Positions 1 to 14,784 of a stretch of DNA of 41,840 bases are shown here, piece by piece. The translations under genes were made by a program, and so were the position numbers. The notes beneath the pieces are model-generated. The model made no database searches. It was not told where the DNA came from and was given only the letters and a program-made list of their open reading frames with translations. This DNA is from Caldilineaceae bacterium (lineage in GTDB: Bacteria > Chloroflexota > Anaerolineae > Caldilineales > Caldilineaceae): NCBI GenBank assembly GCA_020845455.1, contig JADLFO010000304.1:1-41840 (forward strand), given 5' to 3'. Within the stretch, counting starts at the first letter, position 1, and each line of letters begins with the position of its first letter.

Positions 1-803
1 AAAAGCACCGCAAACGAGACAAAGAGCAAGATCACCGCCAGGGTGAGCGCAATGCTCAAATCGAGTTCAAAGCCGATGTAGATCGCCAGCGGCATGGTCT
101 GTGTACGGCCGGGGAAGTTGCCCGCAAAAATGATCGTGGCCCCAAACTCGCCCAAGGCGCGCGCCCAGGTCATCACCGCGCCGCCCAATAAGGCCCCTCC
201 CGCCAAGGGCAGCGTGATGTGGCGGAAGACCCGCCATGCGCTCGCGCCGTCGAGCGCAGCCGCCTGCTCCATCTCGCGGTCGATCCCGGCGAAGCCCGTC
301 GCCGCCGACTTCACATAGAAGGGCGCAGCCACAAATATCTGCGCCATGATCACCGCTGTCTGGGTAAAAGCGATGTCGATGCCCCACCCGGCGAGATGCT
401 CGCCCAGCAGCCCGCGCCGGCCAAAGGTCAGCAGCAGCGCGATGCCGGCGACCGCGGGCGGCAGCACCATGGGCAGGTCGATCAGTGTCTCCAACAGATG
501 CCGCCCGTAAAAGGCACGGCGCGCTAATAGGTAGGCAAAGGGCGTGCCAAACAGGATCGTGGTCAGCAGCGCCAGCGCCGTGGTGACCATGCTCAGCGCG
601 ATCGCTTGGGCCACCTGCGGCTGGACCAGGTGGGCGAACAGATCGGCGATATCCACGCGCAGCAACAGCGCGAGCACCGGCACGACCAAAAACAGGATCA
701 GCGGCAAGCTCAAGACGATGAGAACAGGTGTCCGCCACTCCGCCCACCCACGCAGGCGGGCAGCAGGGCGAGAAGCAGCTTGAGACAACGATACGCCTGC
801 CAT
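1..803 (-). CDS. modB: Molybdate ABC transporter permease ModB (partial, C-terminus off the window)
   Basis: Inner-membrane permease that passes molybdate (possibly tungstate) from the ModA binding protein into the cell, powered by a ModC ATPase expected beyond the left edge. About 267 residues are visible and the frame is still open at base 1. The protein has several hydrophobic segments, beginning with one at about residues 27-48. The cytoplasmic loop that contacts the ATPase carries the EAA signature (EQAAALDG, then ITLPLAGG), and ARALGEFGATIIFAGN is typical of ModB. The ATG at 803 follows a GAGGA only two bases away, so the exact start is less certain than the frame. It lies 33 bases downstream of modA and is probably co-transcribed. 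The longest complete open frame here (67-747) is a different, spurious frame. Confidence 0.93.
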   Translation of the reverse strand, partial: MAGVSLSQAASRPAARLRGWAEWRTPVLIVLSLPLILFLVVPVLALLLRVDIADLFAHLVQPQVAQAIALSMVTTALALLTTILFGTPFAYLLARRAFYGRHLLETLIDLPMVLPPAVAGIALLLTFGRRGLLGEHLAGWGIDIAFTQTAVIMAQIFVAAPFYVKSAATGFAGIDREMEQAAALDGASAWRVFRHITLPLAGGALLGGAVMTWARALGEFGATIIFAGNFPGRTQTMPLAIYIGFELDLSIALTLAVILLFVSFAVL

Positions 804-836
804 CTTCCTCTGTGAAAAGACTCTCAACCGCCGCGG

Positions 837-1667
837 CTAGGGCTGCGCGACAGGAACAAAGCCATGGCGGGCCAAAACCGCCTGGCCCGCGGGCGACAGG
901 ACAAGGTCGACGAACGCTTGGGCCAGGTCGGGGTGGTCTGCGTCGGCCACCGGCGCAATGGGATAGGCTGCAACCGTGTTGAGCGCGTCGGGGATCTCGA
1001 TCTGCCCTACCTGATCGGCGCTGCCAGCGGCGATATCCGACGTATAGACAATTCCCGCATCCGCTTCGCCCAGCGAGACTTTGCCCAACACCCCGCGCAC
1101 GTTCTCCTCATACGATACCACATTCGCCAACACGGTGGGGCTATAGGTCGCGCCGTATTCGACCGTGGCCGAGGCCTTGTCCAAAAAGTTCAGCGCATAT
1201 TCGCCCACCGGCACCGCGGGCGCGGCCAACACCAGCTTCACCCCAGGTTGGGCCAGGTCATGCAGCGAGGCCAGCCCGGCGGGGTTGTCGCTCGGATAGA
1301 TCACCACCAGCCGGTTGTTGACAAAGACCTGTGTGCTGTCGCTGAGCACCCGGCCCGCGTCGATGGCCGCCGCCATCTGCCGCCGATTGGCCGAAGCAAA
1401 GACGTCGGCGGGCGCGCCTTGGGCCAACTGCTGCGCCAACTGCTGCGACCCGGCAAAGCTGAACAGCACCGTGACGCCGGGATGCGCTGCCTGAAATTGT
1501 TCCCCCAATTCCGTAAAGGCCTCGGTCAAAGAGGCCGCCGCCAGCACAATCAACTCACGGCGGGCCGGCGCGCTGCCGCCCGGCGGCGCGATCTGCGCCG
1601 TACAGCCCCCCAGCAGCGCCAGCAAAATAAGCAGTCCGGAAATCCATCTCATCCTGCCGGCAACCAT
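837..1667 (-). CDS. modA: Molybdate-binding lipoprotein ModA
   Basis: Extracytoplasmic solute-binding protein that captures molybdate (or tungstate) and delivers it to ModB. The N-terminus is a short signal with a hydrophobic stretch followed by the lipobox LLGGC, so the mature protein is a lipid-anchored lipoprotein. The body has the ModA hallmarks: LIVLAAASLTEAF near the mature N-terminus, then FAGSQQLAQQLAQGAPADVF, and later VSLGEADAGIVYTSD. The start is taken at 1667 because AAGGAGG sits five bases before that ATG; the frame opens 21 bases earlier, but that start would lie upstream of the ribosome site. About 276 residues is the family's usual size. It is followed after 33 bases by modB and preceded by a plausible promoter at 1738-1766. 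Confidence 0.95.
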   Translation of the reverse strand: MVAGRMRWISGLLILLALLGGCTAQIAPPGGSAPARRELIVLAAASLTEAFTELGEQFQAAHPGVTVLFSFAGSQQLAQQLAQGAPADVFASANRRQMAAAIDAGRVLSDSTQVFVNNRLVVIYPSDNPAGLASLHDLAQPGVKLVLAAPAVPVGEYALNFLDKASATVEYGATYSPTVLANVVSYEENVRGVLGKVSLGEADAGIVYTSDIAAGSADQVGQIEIPDALNTVAAYPIAPVADADHPDLAQAFVDLVLSPAGQAVLARHGFVPVAQP

Positions 1668-1737
1668 CACAGCCTCCTTACGGCGCATTCAGCTTAAATC
1701 GACCCCCAACCTTCCAGCACAGCGATCCTGCTGCCAC

Positions 1738-1766
1738 AGTATAGCAACCGGCGGATAGAAGACCAA
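1738..1766 (-). promoter_or_regulatory. Putative promoter of modA-modB
   Basis: On the minus strand TTGGTC (1761-1766) and TATACT (1738-1743) are separated by 17 bases, which fits a housekeeping sigma factor. Predicted transcription would begin near 1731, giving a leader of about 64 bases before the modA start. I saw no recognisable ModE operator or molybdenum-cofactor riboswitch in the leader. The rest of 1668-1925 is the divergent spacer toward the DUF302 gene. It also holds a plus-strand TATAAT at 1838-1843 that may serve that gene, though without a good -35 match. Confidence 0.5.
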
Positions 1767-1925
1767 GCCATCCGCCTGGACAGTTACCTAGACCGCCGCG
1801 AGCGACGCGCAATCGCGCGTTTCGGCGCAGGTGGGCCTATAATGGAAGGGTGAATGGTCATTTCGGCGCGCGACCGTGGCGGCTCTATCTAGATACCAGG
1901 CGCGCCGTCTACTCAGGAGCAAGCT

Positions 1926-2354
1926 ATGTCTACCAAAACCCTGTCGGACTATGCCTTCGAAACCAAATTGGCGCTGCCCTATGAGGCAGCTGTCGAGAAG
2001 GTGACCGCCGCACTCAAGGAAGAAGGCTTTGGCGTGCTGACCAGCATCGACGTCAAAAGCACCTTCAAGCAGAAGTTGGATGTCGACTTCCGCAAGTATG
2101 CCATCCTGGGCGCGTGCAACCCCACCCTGGCGCATCGTTCGCTCAGCCAGGAACCGGCGGTCGGGCTGCTGCTGCCCTGCAATGTGATCGTCTATGAGGA
2201 AGAGGGCGACCCGGCACATGCGCAGAAGGTTACGGTCATCTCGATTGTAGACCCGGTCGCCATGCTGGAGGCGGCGAACAGCCCGGCGCTCGCGCCTGTG
2301 GCGCAAGAGGCGCAGGCGCGGCTGCGCCGCGTGGCCGCCGCGCTCACCGCCTAG
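1926..2354 (+). CDS. DUF302 family protein
   Basis: A 142-residue cytoplasmic protein of the DUF302 family. It matches the usual pattern: an N-terminal strand and helix (YEAAVEKVTAALKEEGFGVLTSIDVKSTFKQKL), a central ILGACNPTLAHRSL segment containing the family's conserved Cys-Asn-Pro, and GLLLPCNVIVYEE. The biochemical role of the family is not firmly known; members are often found beside heavy-metal, redox or sulfur genes, which fits the cysteines at the CNP and LPCN motifs. No signal peptide or membrane segment is visible. The ATG follows AGGAG at about seven bases. The gene is divergent from modAB and convergent with the hydrolase gene downstream, so it is probably its own transcript. Confidence 0.88.
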   Translation: MSTKTLSDYAFETKLALPYEAAVEKVTAALKEEGFGVLTSIDVKSTFKQKLDVDFRKYAILGACNPTLAHRSLSQEPAVGLLLPCNVIVYEEEGDPAHAQKVTVISIVDPVAMLEAANSPALAPVAQEAQARLRRVAAALTA

Positions 2355-2405
2355 GCTTTTGCCGAGAGGGCTGCGCCGGATGGGGTAGCCCCTCACCTTG
2401 CCCGC

Positions 2406-3665
2406 TCAGGGCAGCATGATCGCCGCGATCCCGTCCAGCACCCGGTTGGGGTCGCGGCGCTCCTCATTGCTCAACGCCACGATCAGCAGGTCCGGCCCCA
2501 GATAGTGGCGCAGCCCGGCGCTGAACCCTTCGATGCTGCCGTTGTGGCCCACCACTTTTCCCTGCGGCCCCTCGCTCACAACCCAGCCATAGCCATAGCC
2601 CTGTGCCGGGCCAGGTCCAGGGATCGACGCGTGCGCCGTCCACATCTGGTCGCGCAGGTCGCGGGGCAGCAGATCCTCCCCCATCAGGGCGCGATCCAGC
2701 GTGTAAAGATCCTCCACGCCAGCATAGAGTCCACCGGCGGCAAAGGGGATCGACATATGCAAAAACGCGGCCTCACTGCCGTCGGGCAGATAGCCCACGG
2801 CTAGACCACTCTCCATCGTGTCATAGCCGCTGTCGTCCATGCCCAGCGGCGCAAAGAGCAACTCCTGCAGCGCCGCGGCATAGGGTTGCCCCATCACCTG
2901 CTCGATCACCACCCCTAAGACGATATAGTTGGAGTTGCTGTACTCCCAGCGTGCGCCGGGCGCAAAGTCCAGCGGGCGGTCGGCGAAGCGCGCTATCGTC
3001 TCCAGCGGCGTGGTCGCCTGGCCGGTCGTGGACGGAAAGTCCGCAAAACGGGTAAAGTCGGGGATGCCCGACGTATGGCTCAACAAGTGGTGCAGCGTGA
3101 TCTCGGCCCAGCCCGGCGGGCACGCCGCCAGATAGGCACAGACCGGCTGCGTCCCGTCCAGCCGCCCGGCAGCCTGGAGCTTGAGGATCGCCAGCGCGGT
3201 GATCGGCTTGGTGAGCGACCCCAGGCGGAAGCGCGTCTGCGGCGTGTTGGCGATGCCCGCCGCGCTGTCGGCCTGCCCATAGCCGCGGCGCAGGATCACC
3301 GCGCCCCGGTGCGCCACCAAGACCGCGCCCCGAAACGGCGCGCCGTCATAGACCGTGGCGAGCAGCGCGTCGATGGCCTCGGCTTCGGCAGAATCGAGCG
3401 CAGCGGAATCCGGCGCGGTGGGTCCAGGTATGGCGGATTCGCCGGCGCAGGGCGTAGCGATTGCGCAGGCAGCCTCGGCGGATGAGGCATTCTGCGCAGC
3501 AGAAGCTGCCGGCATGGGCTGCAAGGTCACGGGCTGAGAGGCGGCAGGCTGGGAGGTCACGGCCGGGGGGACGACAGGGCCGGACGGCGCAGGTTCACCG
3601 CCGCGACACGCCGCGACCACGGCAGTGAGCAGCAGAGCCATAAGCCACTGCCACGGCGCGTTCAT
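2406..3665 (-). CDS. Secreted serine hydrolase of the beta-lactamase (class C/PBP4*) family
   Basis: A 419-residue lipoprotein with a beta-lactamase-fold serine hydrolase domain (PF00144 type). The N-terminus is a signal ending in VVAAC, which would lipidate Cys20. A low-complexity Ala/Pro/Ser linker runs to about residue 90, and the catalytic domain follows. The catalytic SxxK is S150-L-T-K153 within [12 protein letters not shown], the YxN triad is Y242-S-N, and the third motif appears as GHNGSIEG. Substrates of the family vary (peptidoglycan peptides, D-amino peptides, esters), so a precise function cannot be given, and nothing shows that it confers beta-lactam resistance. Its ATG overlaps the stop of the upstream dehydrogenase by four bases (ATGA), indicating translational coupling. 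Confidence 0.9.
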   Translation of the reverse strand: MNAPWQWLMALLLTAVVAACRGGEPAPSGPVVPPAVTSQPAASQPVTLQPMPAASAAQNASSAEAACAIATPCAGESAIPGPTAPDSAALDSAEAEAIDALLATVYDGAPFRGAVLVAHRGAVILRRGYGQADSAAGIANTPQTRFRLGSLTKPITALAILKLQAAGRLDGTQPVCAYLAACPPGWAEITLHHLLSHTSGIPDFTRFADFPSTTGQATTPLETIARFADRPLDFAPGARWEYSNSNYIVLGVVIEQVMGQPYAAALQELLFAPLGMDDSGYDTMESGLAVGYLPDGSEAAFLHMSIPFAAGGLYAGVEDLYTLDRALMGEDLLPRDLRDQMWTAHASIPGPGPAQGYGYGWVVSEGPQGKVVGHNGSIEGFSAGLRHYLGPDLLIVALSNEERRDPNRVLDGIAAIMLP

Positions 3666-4675
3666 GCGGCCACCTGCAGATGCACCTTTAGCGTCCGCCC
3701 TGTCTCGAAGGCATGAAAGGCCTCGGCGAAACCCTCCAGCGTCACCTGATGGCTCACCAGTTGCGACACATCCACCACACCGTTCGCCAGCCAGGCAATC
3801 GCCGGGAGGAAGGTATAGCAGAGCGCAAAGCTGCCGATGATCTGCCAGTCGTTGCGAAAGATGGCATAGGGGCTGACCTGAACCTGGGCATGCATCGGCG
3901 CGACGCCAAACTGGAGATATTGGCCGCGCGGGCGCAGATAGTGGAAAGCACGCTCGATCACCGCGGGCACGCCGGTGGCATCCACCACCACGCCAAAGCC
4001 GCCGGGGGACAGGTCCTGGAGCAAGGCGGCTTGGTCGTCGCCCGCGGCCACGGTGGCGGACGCGCCCAACTGCCGCGCCAGCGCCAGCCGGTCGGGCTGT
4101 TTGTCCGCCATCACTACGCGCGCCGCGCCGCTGTGGCGCAGAGCTTGGAGCAGCAGCAGCCCCATCGGCCCTGCACCGAAGATCAACACGGCGTCGGCGG
4201 GCATCACGCGCAGCCGTTTACAGGCATGCACCACACAGGCCAGCGGCTCAATAAAGGCGGCCTGCGCATCGCTCAGGCTGTCGGGCAGCCGGTAACAGGC
4301 GCGCGCCGGCACGGCGACATATTCGGCAAAACCGCCGGCACGCGTGATGCCTACCCCCTGCCAGTTGCGGCAGTGGTTGGCCTGCTCGTTGCGACAAAAA
4401 TCACACTGCCCACAGTAAAGATTGGGGTCGACGGCCACGCGCTCGCCGACACGCACATCCGTGACCTCGCGGCCTACCTCCACCACCGTGCCGCCGAACT
4501 CATGGCCGGGGATGATCGGGAAGGTGGACATGTACTCGTCGTGATAGATATGCACATCAGTGCCGCAGATGCCGCAGCGTGCGATCTGCACGACCACTTC
4601 GTCGGCGGCGGGGGCAGGGTCCGCCACGCGTTCGACGGCAATGGTTTCGGGCTGAGGAAAGACAACAGCACGCAT
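3662..4675 (-). CDS. Zinc-dependent medium-chain alcohol/polyol dehydrogenase
   Basis: A 337-residue cytoplasmic MDR-family oxidoreductase resembling sorbitol/L-iditol and threonine dehydrogenases. Catalytic zinc ligands are Cys37 (RCGICGTD) and His58-Glu59 (PGHEFGG). The structural zinc lobe is complete with Cys88, Cys91, Cys94 and Cys102. A Rossmann motif FGAGPMG binds NAD(P). The substrate is probably a sugar alcohol or a related secondary alcohol, but this cannot be fixed from sequence. The start at 4675 is chosen because AAGGAG lies seven bases upstream; the frame stays open for 81 further codons, but those encode no family sequence. The serine hydrolase gene overlaps its stop by four bases, so the two form an operon. 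Confidence 0.92.
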   Translation of the reverse strand: MRAVVFPQPETIAVERVADPAPAADEVVVQIARCGICGTDVHIYHDEYMSTFPIIPGHEFGGTVVEVGREVTDVRVGERVAVDPNLYCGQCDFCRNEQANHCRNWQGVGITRAGGFAEYVAVPARACYRLPDSLSDAQAAFIEPLACVVHACKRLRVMPADAVLIFGAGPMGLLLLQALRHSGAARVVMADKQPDRLALARQLGASATVAAGDDQAALLQDLSPGGFGVVVDATGVPAVIERAFHYLRPRGQYLQFGVAPMHAQVQVSPYAIFRNDWQIIGSFALCYTFLPAIAWLANGVVDVSQLVSHQVTLEGFAEAFHAFETGRTLKVHLQVAA

Positions 4676-5101
4676 CGATTGCTCCTTCGCTTGACGGTCT
4701 GGGTGCGGTCTCAATCGATCGGGAAATCCGGCTCCTGTAAGCATCCCCTTCGCGCCCCCCTTCAAGCATACCCCTTTAAGCATACCACGGCGCGCCGCGA
4801 TCTGGGTAGAGGCCGCGCCACGCTGCAGGCGGAGACCAGGGGCGCAGTTTACGTTGGGGGCGGCTGTCACCCTGAGCCTCCTGGTGAAGCATCTCTCTGC
4901 CCCGGTGCTACGCACCACTGCGTGGACAGGGAGACAGGCCGCACGGCGTGAGATACATCCGGGGCCGGGACAGCGCCGGCCAGGACAACAAATTGACAGG
5001 TGCGGCGCAGAAATTTAAGGCACAGACTCGGCCATTTGGGGGGATAATAGAGGGCAACACCTATCTATCGATTCACCTCTTCACCCCGTGGAGGTTCCCC
5101 C
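4676..5101. other. Divergent intergenic region with a short direct repeat
   Basis: This 426-base spacer separates the dehydrogenase (minus) from the lamin-tail protein (plus). It holds no convincing gene. A 14-base direct repeat, CCCCTTcAAGCATA / CCCCTTtAAGCATA, occupies 4757-4784. A related AAGCATCCCCTT is just to the left near 4739-4750, about 75 bases upstream of the dehydrogenase start, and may be an operator. On the plus strand TTGACA (4993-4998) is followed 16 bases later by TTAAGG, and GATAAT lies at 5043-5048; either could contribute to the promoter of the plus-strand gene. A GGAGG is placed seven bases before its ATG. Confidence 0.45.
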
Positions 5102-8878
<3,777 letters not shown>

Positions 8879-8999
8879 CCGCGCATCTCTGCTAAAAGGT
8901 ATCCGTCGCACCAAGCAGAGGCATAACCAATGGCTAACATCATATCAACCCCTGGCCCAGGACGGATTCGTTTGAAGAAGCAGGCGAACAGTGCTAAAC

Positions 9000-9026
9000 T
9001 TGGCGCATAGCCCCACTGGTTATAAT
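9000..9026 (+). promoter_or_regulatory. Putative promoter of the restriction-modification operon
   Basis: A perfect TATAAT at 9021-9026 is preceded by TTGGCG at 9000-9005, 15 bases apart, which is slightly short for a sigma-70 promoter. The methyltransferase ATG follows 25 bases downstream with GAGGA at 9041-9045. No controller (C-protein) box or C-protein gene was seen. The spacer 8879-8999 otherwise shows only a loose CTCTGC/GCAGAG inverted repeat after the lamin-tail gene. Confidence 0.5.
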
Positions 9027-9051
9027 ATTCAGGCCCCAGTGAGGATCCCTG

Positions 9052-10590
9052 ATGAATCATTTTAGCCCACGAACACAAGCCGTGCTTGTGCCGCTAACGG
9101 AACGGGTCGATGCGCGACGTCAAACTGTCGCTGCCCGGCTCGACTCCAAGCGCAGGGCGGCCCACGGCCAGTTCATGACCCCGCGCCCCATCGCGCAGTT
9201 CATGGCTTCCCTGTTTTCATCGCAGCAGTTCGACGGAATTCGATTGCTAGATGCCGGCGCTGGCGTAGGCTCGCTGACCGCCGCGTTTGTCGAGGAGTTC
9301 TGTGGGCGCGAGACGCCGCCGCGCCACATCGCCGTGACCGCCTATGAGATCGATCCCCTGTTGGCGGCTGCTCTACGGGAGACCTTCGACGACTGCGAGC
9401 TTCTATGCCGGCAGACAGACATCAATTTTATTCCGGCGGTCAGGCGGCGAGACTTCATTGAAGACATCGCCAGTCCGCTACTTAGGCTGTTAGAGACAGA
9501 GGAACGTTTTACTCACGCCATCCTCAACCCGCCCTACAAGAAGATCAACAGCGCCTCCGGCCACCGGCTGCAGCTTCGCTCGCTCGGCATCGAGACCAGC
9601 AATCTCTATACAGGCTTCGTAGCTGTTGCCATCCACCTACTTGCGCCGGGCGGCGAACTGGTCGCCATCACACCGCGCAGCTTCTGCAACGGCCCCTACT
9701 TCAAGCCGTTCCGCCAACTGCTGCTGGGCCAGATGGCGCTGCGGCAAATCCATCTCTTTGAAAGCCGCACGCACGCCTTCAAGGATGATGAGGTCCTTCA
9801 AGAGAACATTATCTTCCATGCCGTCAAGGGTGCAGCGCAGGGGCCGGTCACCATCTCGCTATCCGAAGGCATTGACCTTGCCGAAGTGAGCCACCGGCGC
9901 GTCCCATTCGATCAGATTGTGCATCCAAGCGATCCGGAGCAGTTCATCCATATCGCACCCAACGGCGACGATCAATTACTGGCCGATCAGATGCGCGCCC
10001 TGCCATGCACACTGGATGATCTGGGTATCGATATCTCCACCGGCCCGGTCGTAGATTTTCGGCTCAAAGCGTACCTGCGCGATGACCCCCAGCCCGACAC
10101 CGTACCGCTGATCTATCCCACCCACTGCAAAGATGGCTTTGTAGCCTGGCCGCTAACCGATAGTCGTAAACCCAATGCCATCCTCAACAGCGAACCGGTC
10201 CAAAAGTGGCTCTATCCCAATGGACACTACACTCTTGTACGGCGCTTCTCTTCCAAGGAAGAGCGCCGGCGCGTCGTCGCCGCTGTGCATGATCCCGGCG
10301 ATGTGCCGGGCGAACAAATCGGCTTTGAAAACCATGTCAATGTCTTCCATCGCCGTCGCCATGGGCTGACGCCTGAACTAGCGCGCGGGCTGGCGGTCTA
10401 CCTCAACTCGACGTTCTATGACCTGTGCTTTCGCCAGTTCAACGGCCATACCCAAGTCAACGTCAAAGACCTCTACAACCTACGTTATCCCGATTTGGCA
10501 ACACTCGAAGCGCTAGGTAAGCGCGTCGAGCATCACGCCTTTCCCTCCCAAGATGAGATCGACACATGGATCGGAGAGTATCTGGCCTAG
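9052..10590 (+). CDS. N6-adenine DNA methyltransferase of a type II PstI/BsuBI-like system
   Basis: A 512-residue DNA methyltransferase that should methylate adenine in the site cut by the adjacent endonuclease. The SAM-binding motif I is LLDAGAGVGSLT (residues 65-76), preceded by the motif X-like GQFMTPRPIAQFM (39-51). The catalytic motif IV is NPPY (159-162), typical of gamma-class N6-adenine methylases. The C-terminal half (from about 290) is the target-recognition part and ends with HTQVNVKDLYNLRYP, a common closing motif of Eco57I/PstI-like enzymes. The stop codon is directly followed by the ATG of the endonuclease. The gene's GC content is visibly lower than that of its neighbours, which fits acquisition by transfer. 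Confidence 0.92.
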   Translation: MNHFSPRTQAVLVPLTERVDARRQTVAARLDSKRRAAHGQFMTPRPIAQFMASLFSSQQFDGIRLLDAGAGVGSLTAAFVEEFCGRETPPRHIAVTAYEIDPLLAAALRETFDDCELLCRQTDINFIPAVRRRDFIEDIASPLLRLLETEERFTHAILNPPYKKINSASGHRLQLRSLGIETSNLYTGFVAVAIHLLAPGGELVAITPRSFCNGPYFKPFRQLLLGQMALRQIHLFESRTHAFKDDEVLQENIIFHAVKGAAQGPVTISLSEGIDLAEVSHRRVPFDQIVHPSDPEQFIHIAPNGDDQLLADQMRALPCTLDDLGIDISTGPVVDFRLKAYLRDDPQPDTVPLIYPTHCKDGFVAWPLTDSRKPNAILNSEPVQKWLYPNGHYTLVRRFSSKEERRRVVAAVHDPGDVPGEQIGFENHVNVFHRRRHGLTPELARGLAVYLNSTFYDLCFRQFNGHTQVNVKDLYNLRYPDLATLEALGKRVEHHAFPSQDEIDTWIGEYLA

Positions 10591-11601
10591 ATGGACACCC
10601 CATCCATTCCCAGCCCCCATGAACCTGCCGGCGAAGCCCATGCACAGCACGGCAGCCGTACTCGCAAGATCGCAGAGGCACGTGCGATCCTCGAAGCGCT
10701 TGACTTCCCGCGCGCACAACTTAACGACCGCTCCGCCCTCACCTTGCTTGCGCTCATCGATCTCAGGCCGGATGCACCTTGGTCGAGCGCGCAAAACCCA
10801 TTGATGGGCATCACCCCAATCATGGACTGGTGCCGAGACTACTATCAAATTGTCTATGCCCCGAACACGCGCGAGACCATCCGCCGGCAGACCATGCATC
10901 AGTTTATGGCGGCCGCGCTAGCGGTCGCCAACCCAGACCGGCCGGACCGCCCTATCAACAGCCCCAAATGGTGCTATCAGATCGAACCGCAAGCGCTCGC
11001 ACTGCTGCGCACCTTTGGCACTGGCGCATGGGGAAATAGCCTCGCCGCCTACATGCAAGAACGTGAGGGGTTGCGCCGGCGCTATGCCCGATTCCGGGCA
11101 ATGAACCTAATCCCGGTGACAGTGGCCGAGGGGATTGAGATCACCCTATCACCGGGGAAGCACAGCGAGTTGATCAAGGCCATCATTGACCAGTTTGGCC
11201 CGCGCTTTGCGCCTGGTGGCAAGGTTCTCTACGTCGGCGACACCGGCGAGAAGTGGGGTCACTTTGACGCCGATACCCTACAGCGGCTTGGCGTGAGGGT
11301 AGATTCCCACGGCAAAATGCCCGATGTGGTGATCTACATTGCCGAGAAGAATTGGCTGTGCTTGATCGAGTCTGTCACCAGCCATGGTCCGGTCGACAGC
11401 AAACGGCATGACGAATTGACCGTGCTCTTTCGCACCGCTACGGCTGGGCTGATCTACGTCACCGCTTTCCCAACCCGCGCGGCGATGGCGCGTTACCTCA
11501 CCGAAATCTCCTGGGAAACCGAGGTGTGGGTTGCCGATGCGCCCGATCATCTCATCCACTTCGACGGCAGCCGGTTTCTGGGTCCGTACAAGGCTCTCTA
11601 G
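10591..11601 (+). CDS. Type II restriction endonuclease, BsuBI/PstI family
   Basis: A 336-residue endonuclease of the BsuBI/PstI family (PF06616), whose founding members cut CTGCAG. The most conserved stretch runs from VLYVGDTGEKWGHFD (about 212-226) through LGVRVDSHGKMPDVVIY to WLCLIESVTSHGPV. Asp245 and Glu260 in the PDVV...IES arrangement are the likely metal-binding residues of the PD-(D/E)XK-like core, with Lys271 nearby. Length and order match the family. CTGCAG specificity is inferred from family membership and not shown; the window contains several CTGCAG sites. The ATG begins in the base after the methylase stop (TAGATG), so translation is probably coupled, with a GGAGAG about 12 bases upstream. 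Confidence 0.92.
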   Translation: MDTPSIPSPHEPAGEAHAQHGSRTRKIAEARAILEALDFPRAQLNDRSALTLLALIDLRPDAPWSSAQNPLMGITPIMDWCRDYYQIVYAPNTRETIRRQTMHQFMAAALAVANPDRPDRPINSPKWCYQIEPQALALLRTFGTGAWGNSLAAYMQEREGLRRRYARFRAMNLIPVTVAEGIEITLSPGKHSELIKAIIDQFGPRFAPGGKVLYVGDTGEKWGHFDADTLQRLGVRVDSHGKMPDVVIYIAEKNWLCLIESVTSHGPVDSKRHDELTVLFRTATAGLIYVTAFPTRAAMARYLTEISWETEVWVADAPDHLIHFDGSRFLGPYKAL

Positions 11602-11768
11602 GCTGTACACATATAGTCGCTGTCGCTGATGCCCCCAGATGACTTTCAGATAAAAGCGAGCAGCAAGGCCACCCATCCCCGGCTGTCAGTGCGGCATCGC
11701 CAGAGCACGCGTCTCCAGCCCGCCACCGGTGGCTACAGGCAACAGCGGCCCTAATAACCCCTCCAGTT

Positions 11769-11798
11769 TTGGGATCGTTCTCCCCCTTGCACTATACT
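11769..11798 (+). promoter_or_regulatory. Putative promoter of the GDP-sugar operon
   Basis: TTGGGA (11769-11774) and TATACT (11793-11798) are 18 bases apart, and the first gene begins about 65 bases downstream. An overlapping alternative, TTGCAC followed 17 bases later by TATCCA, is also possible. The rest of the 261-base spacer after the endonuclease gene shows no gene or clear terminator. Confidence 0.5.
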
Positions 11799-11862
11799 GT
11801 GACACAATTTATCCAGCCGCTGCAACCCGCGGCGGGCGGGCGAGCGCAGTCTCGCAGGAGAA

Positions 11863-13941
<2,079 letters not shown>

Positions 13942-13942
13942 G

Positions 13943-14752
13943 ATGGCCGGGAACGAAGCCGGGGTGCGCCGCTCGCTGACGGTCGCAGGGCGCAGGCTGC
14001 ACTTCTTTCAGCACACGGTTACGCCTGACGTGCAGGGGACGCGACCGCCGCTGCTGCTGATCCACGGGGCGGGCGGCAACTATCTGCAGTGGCCCCCGCG
14101 CCTGCGCCGCCTGCCCGCGACCTCGGTCTATGCGCTGGATCTGCCCGGCCATGGCAAGTCGCCCGGCCCCGGCTGCGCCACGGTGGAGGAGTATGGCGCG
14201 GTCGTGCGGGCCTTTGTGGCCGCGCTGGGGCTAACTGCGCCGCTCGTCGCCGGCCACTCGCTCGGCGCAGCCATCGCGCTGGCCTATGCCCACACCCATC
14301 CACAGGCTACCGCGGGGCTGGCGCTGGTGGGCGGCGGGCCGCGGCTGCCCGTCTCCCCCAAGCTGCTGGCGCTGCTCGAAACCGACCCTGACCGCGCCGC
14401 CGAGCGCATCGTGGCCGGTTTCTATGGGCCGGAGACGCCCGCGCCGACGCGCGCCCGCTCGCTGGCGGCGCTGCGCGCCTGTGCGCCCGGCGTGCTTCTG
14501 GGCGACTTTGCCGCCTGCGCTCGCTTTGACATGACCGCGGCGCTGCCCGCCATCCAGACCCCGGCGCTGGTGGTCTGCGGCGACAATGACCGCATGGTCG
14601 CCCCGGCGTTGAGCGCCGAACTAGCCGCGGGGCTGCCCGACAGCCAACTGGTGATGCTGCGCGGCGCAGGGCATATGCTGATGGTCGAGCGCACGGCGCA
14701 AATGACCGCGATCTTTGCAGATTTTTTGGAACGCTGGGGCCATTGGGTGTAA
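13943..14752 (+). CDS. Alpha/beta-fold hydrolase
   Basis: A 269-residue alpha/beta hydrolase. The oxyanion-side motif is LLIHGAGGNYLQW, the nucleophile elbow is GHSLG with Ser106, and the C-terminal catalytic histidine is in GAGHMLMVE. An acidic residue in VVCGDNDRMV completes the likely triad. No signal peptide is seen, so it should be cytoplasmic. The substrate cannot be read from sequence; family members include esterases, lipases and haloperoxidase-like enzymes. The start is one base past the gmd stop, so it is translationally linked to nucleotide-sugar synthesis, though this may be no more than shared transcription. Confidence 0.88.
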   Translation: MAGNEAGVRRSLTVAGRRLHFFQHTVTPDVQGTRPPLLLIHGAGGNYLQWPPRLRRLPATSVYALDLPGHGKSPGPGCATVEEYGAVVRAFVAALGLTAPLVAGHSLGAAIALAYAHTHPQATAGLALVGGGPRLPVSPKLLALLETDPDRAAERIVAGFYGPETPAPTRARSLAALRACAPGVLLGDFAACARFDMTAALPAIQTPALVVCGDNDRMVAPALSAELAAGLPDSQLVMLRGAGHMLMVERTAQMTAIFADFLERWGHWV

Positions 14753-14784
14753 ATTAATGGGAACCGGCCCGGCGCGAGGATGGA

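Noticed and set aside
67-747. Minus-strand open frame of 226 codons
   Set aside because: It is out of frame with modB; its translation is low-complexity Arg/Gly/Ala, whereas the other minus-strand frame gives a typical ModB permease.
1788-2396. Minus-strand open frame of 202 codons over the DUF302 gene
   Set aside because: It overlaps a well-supported plus-strand gene with a good ribosome site and shows no family similarity.
2355-2405. Terminator between the convergent DUF302 and hydrolase genes
   Set aside because: Only a weak GGGGTAGCCCCT hairpin with no T-run; not enough to call.
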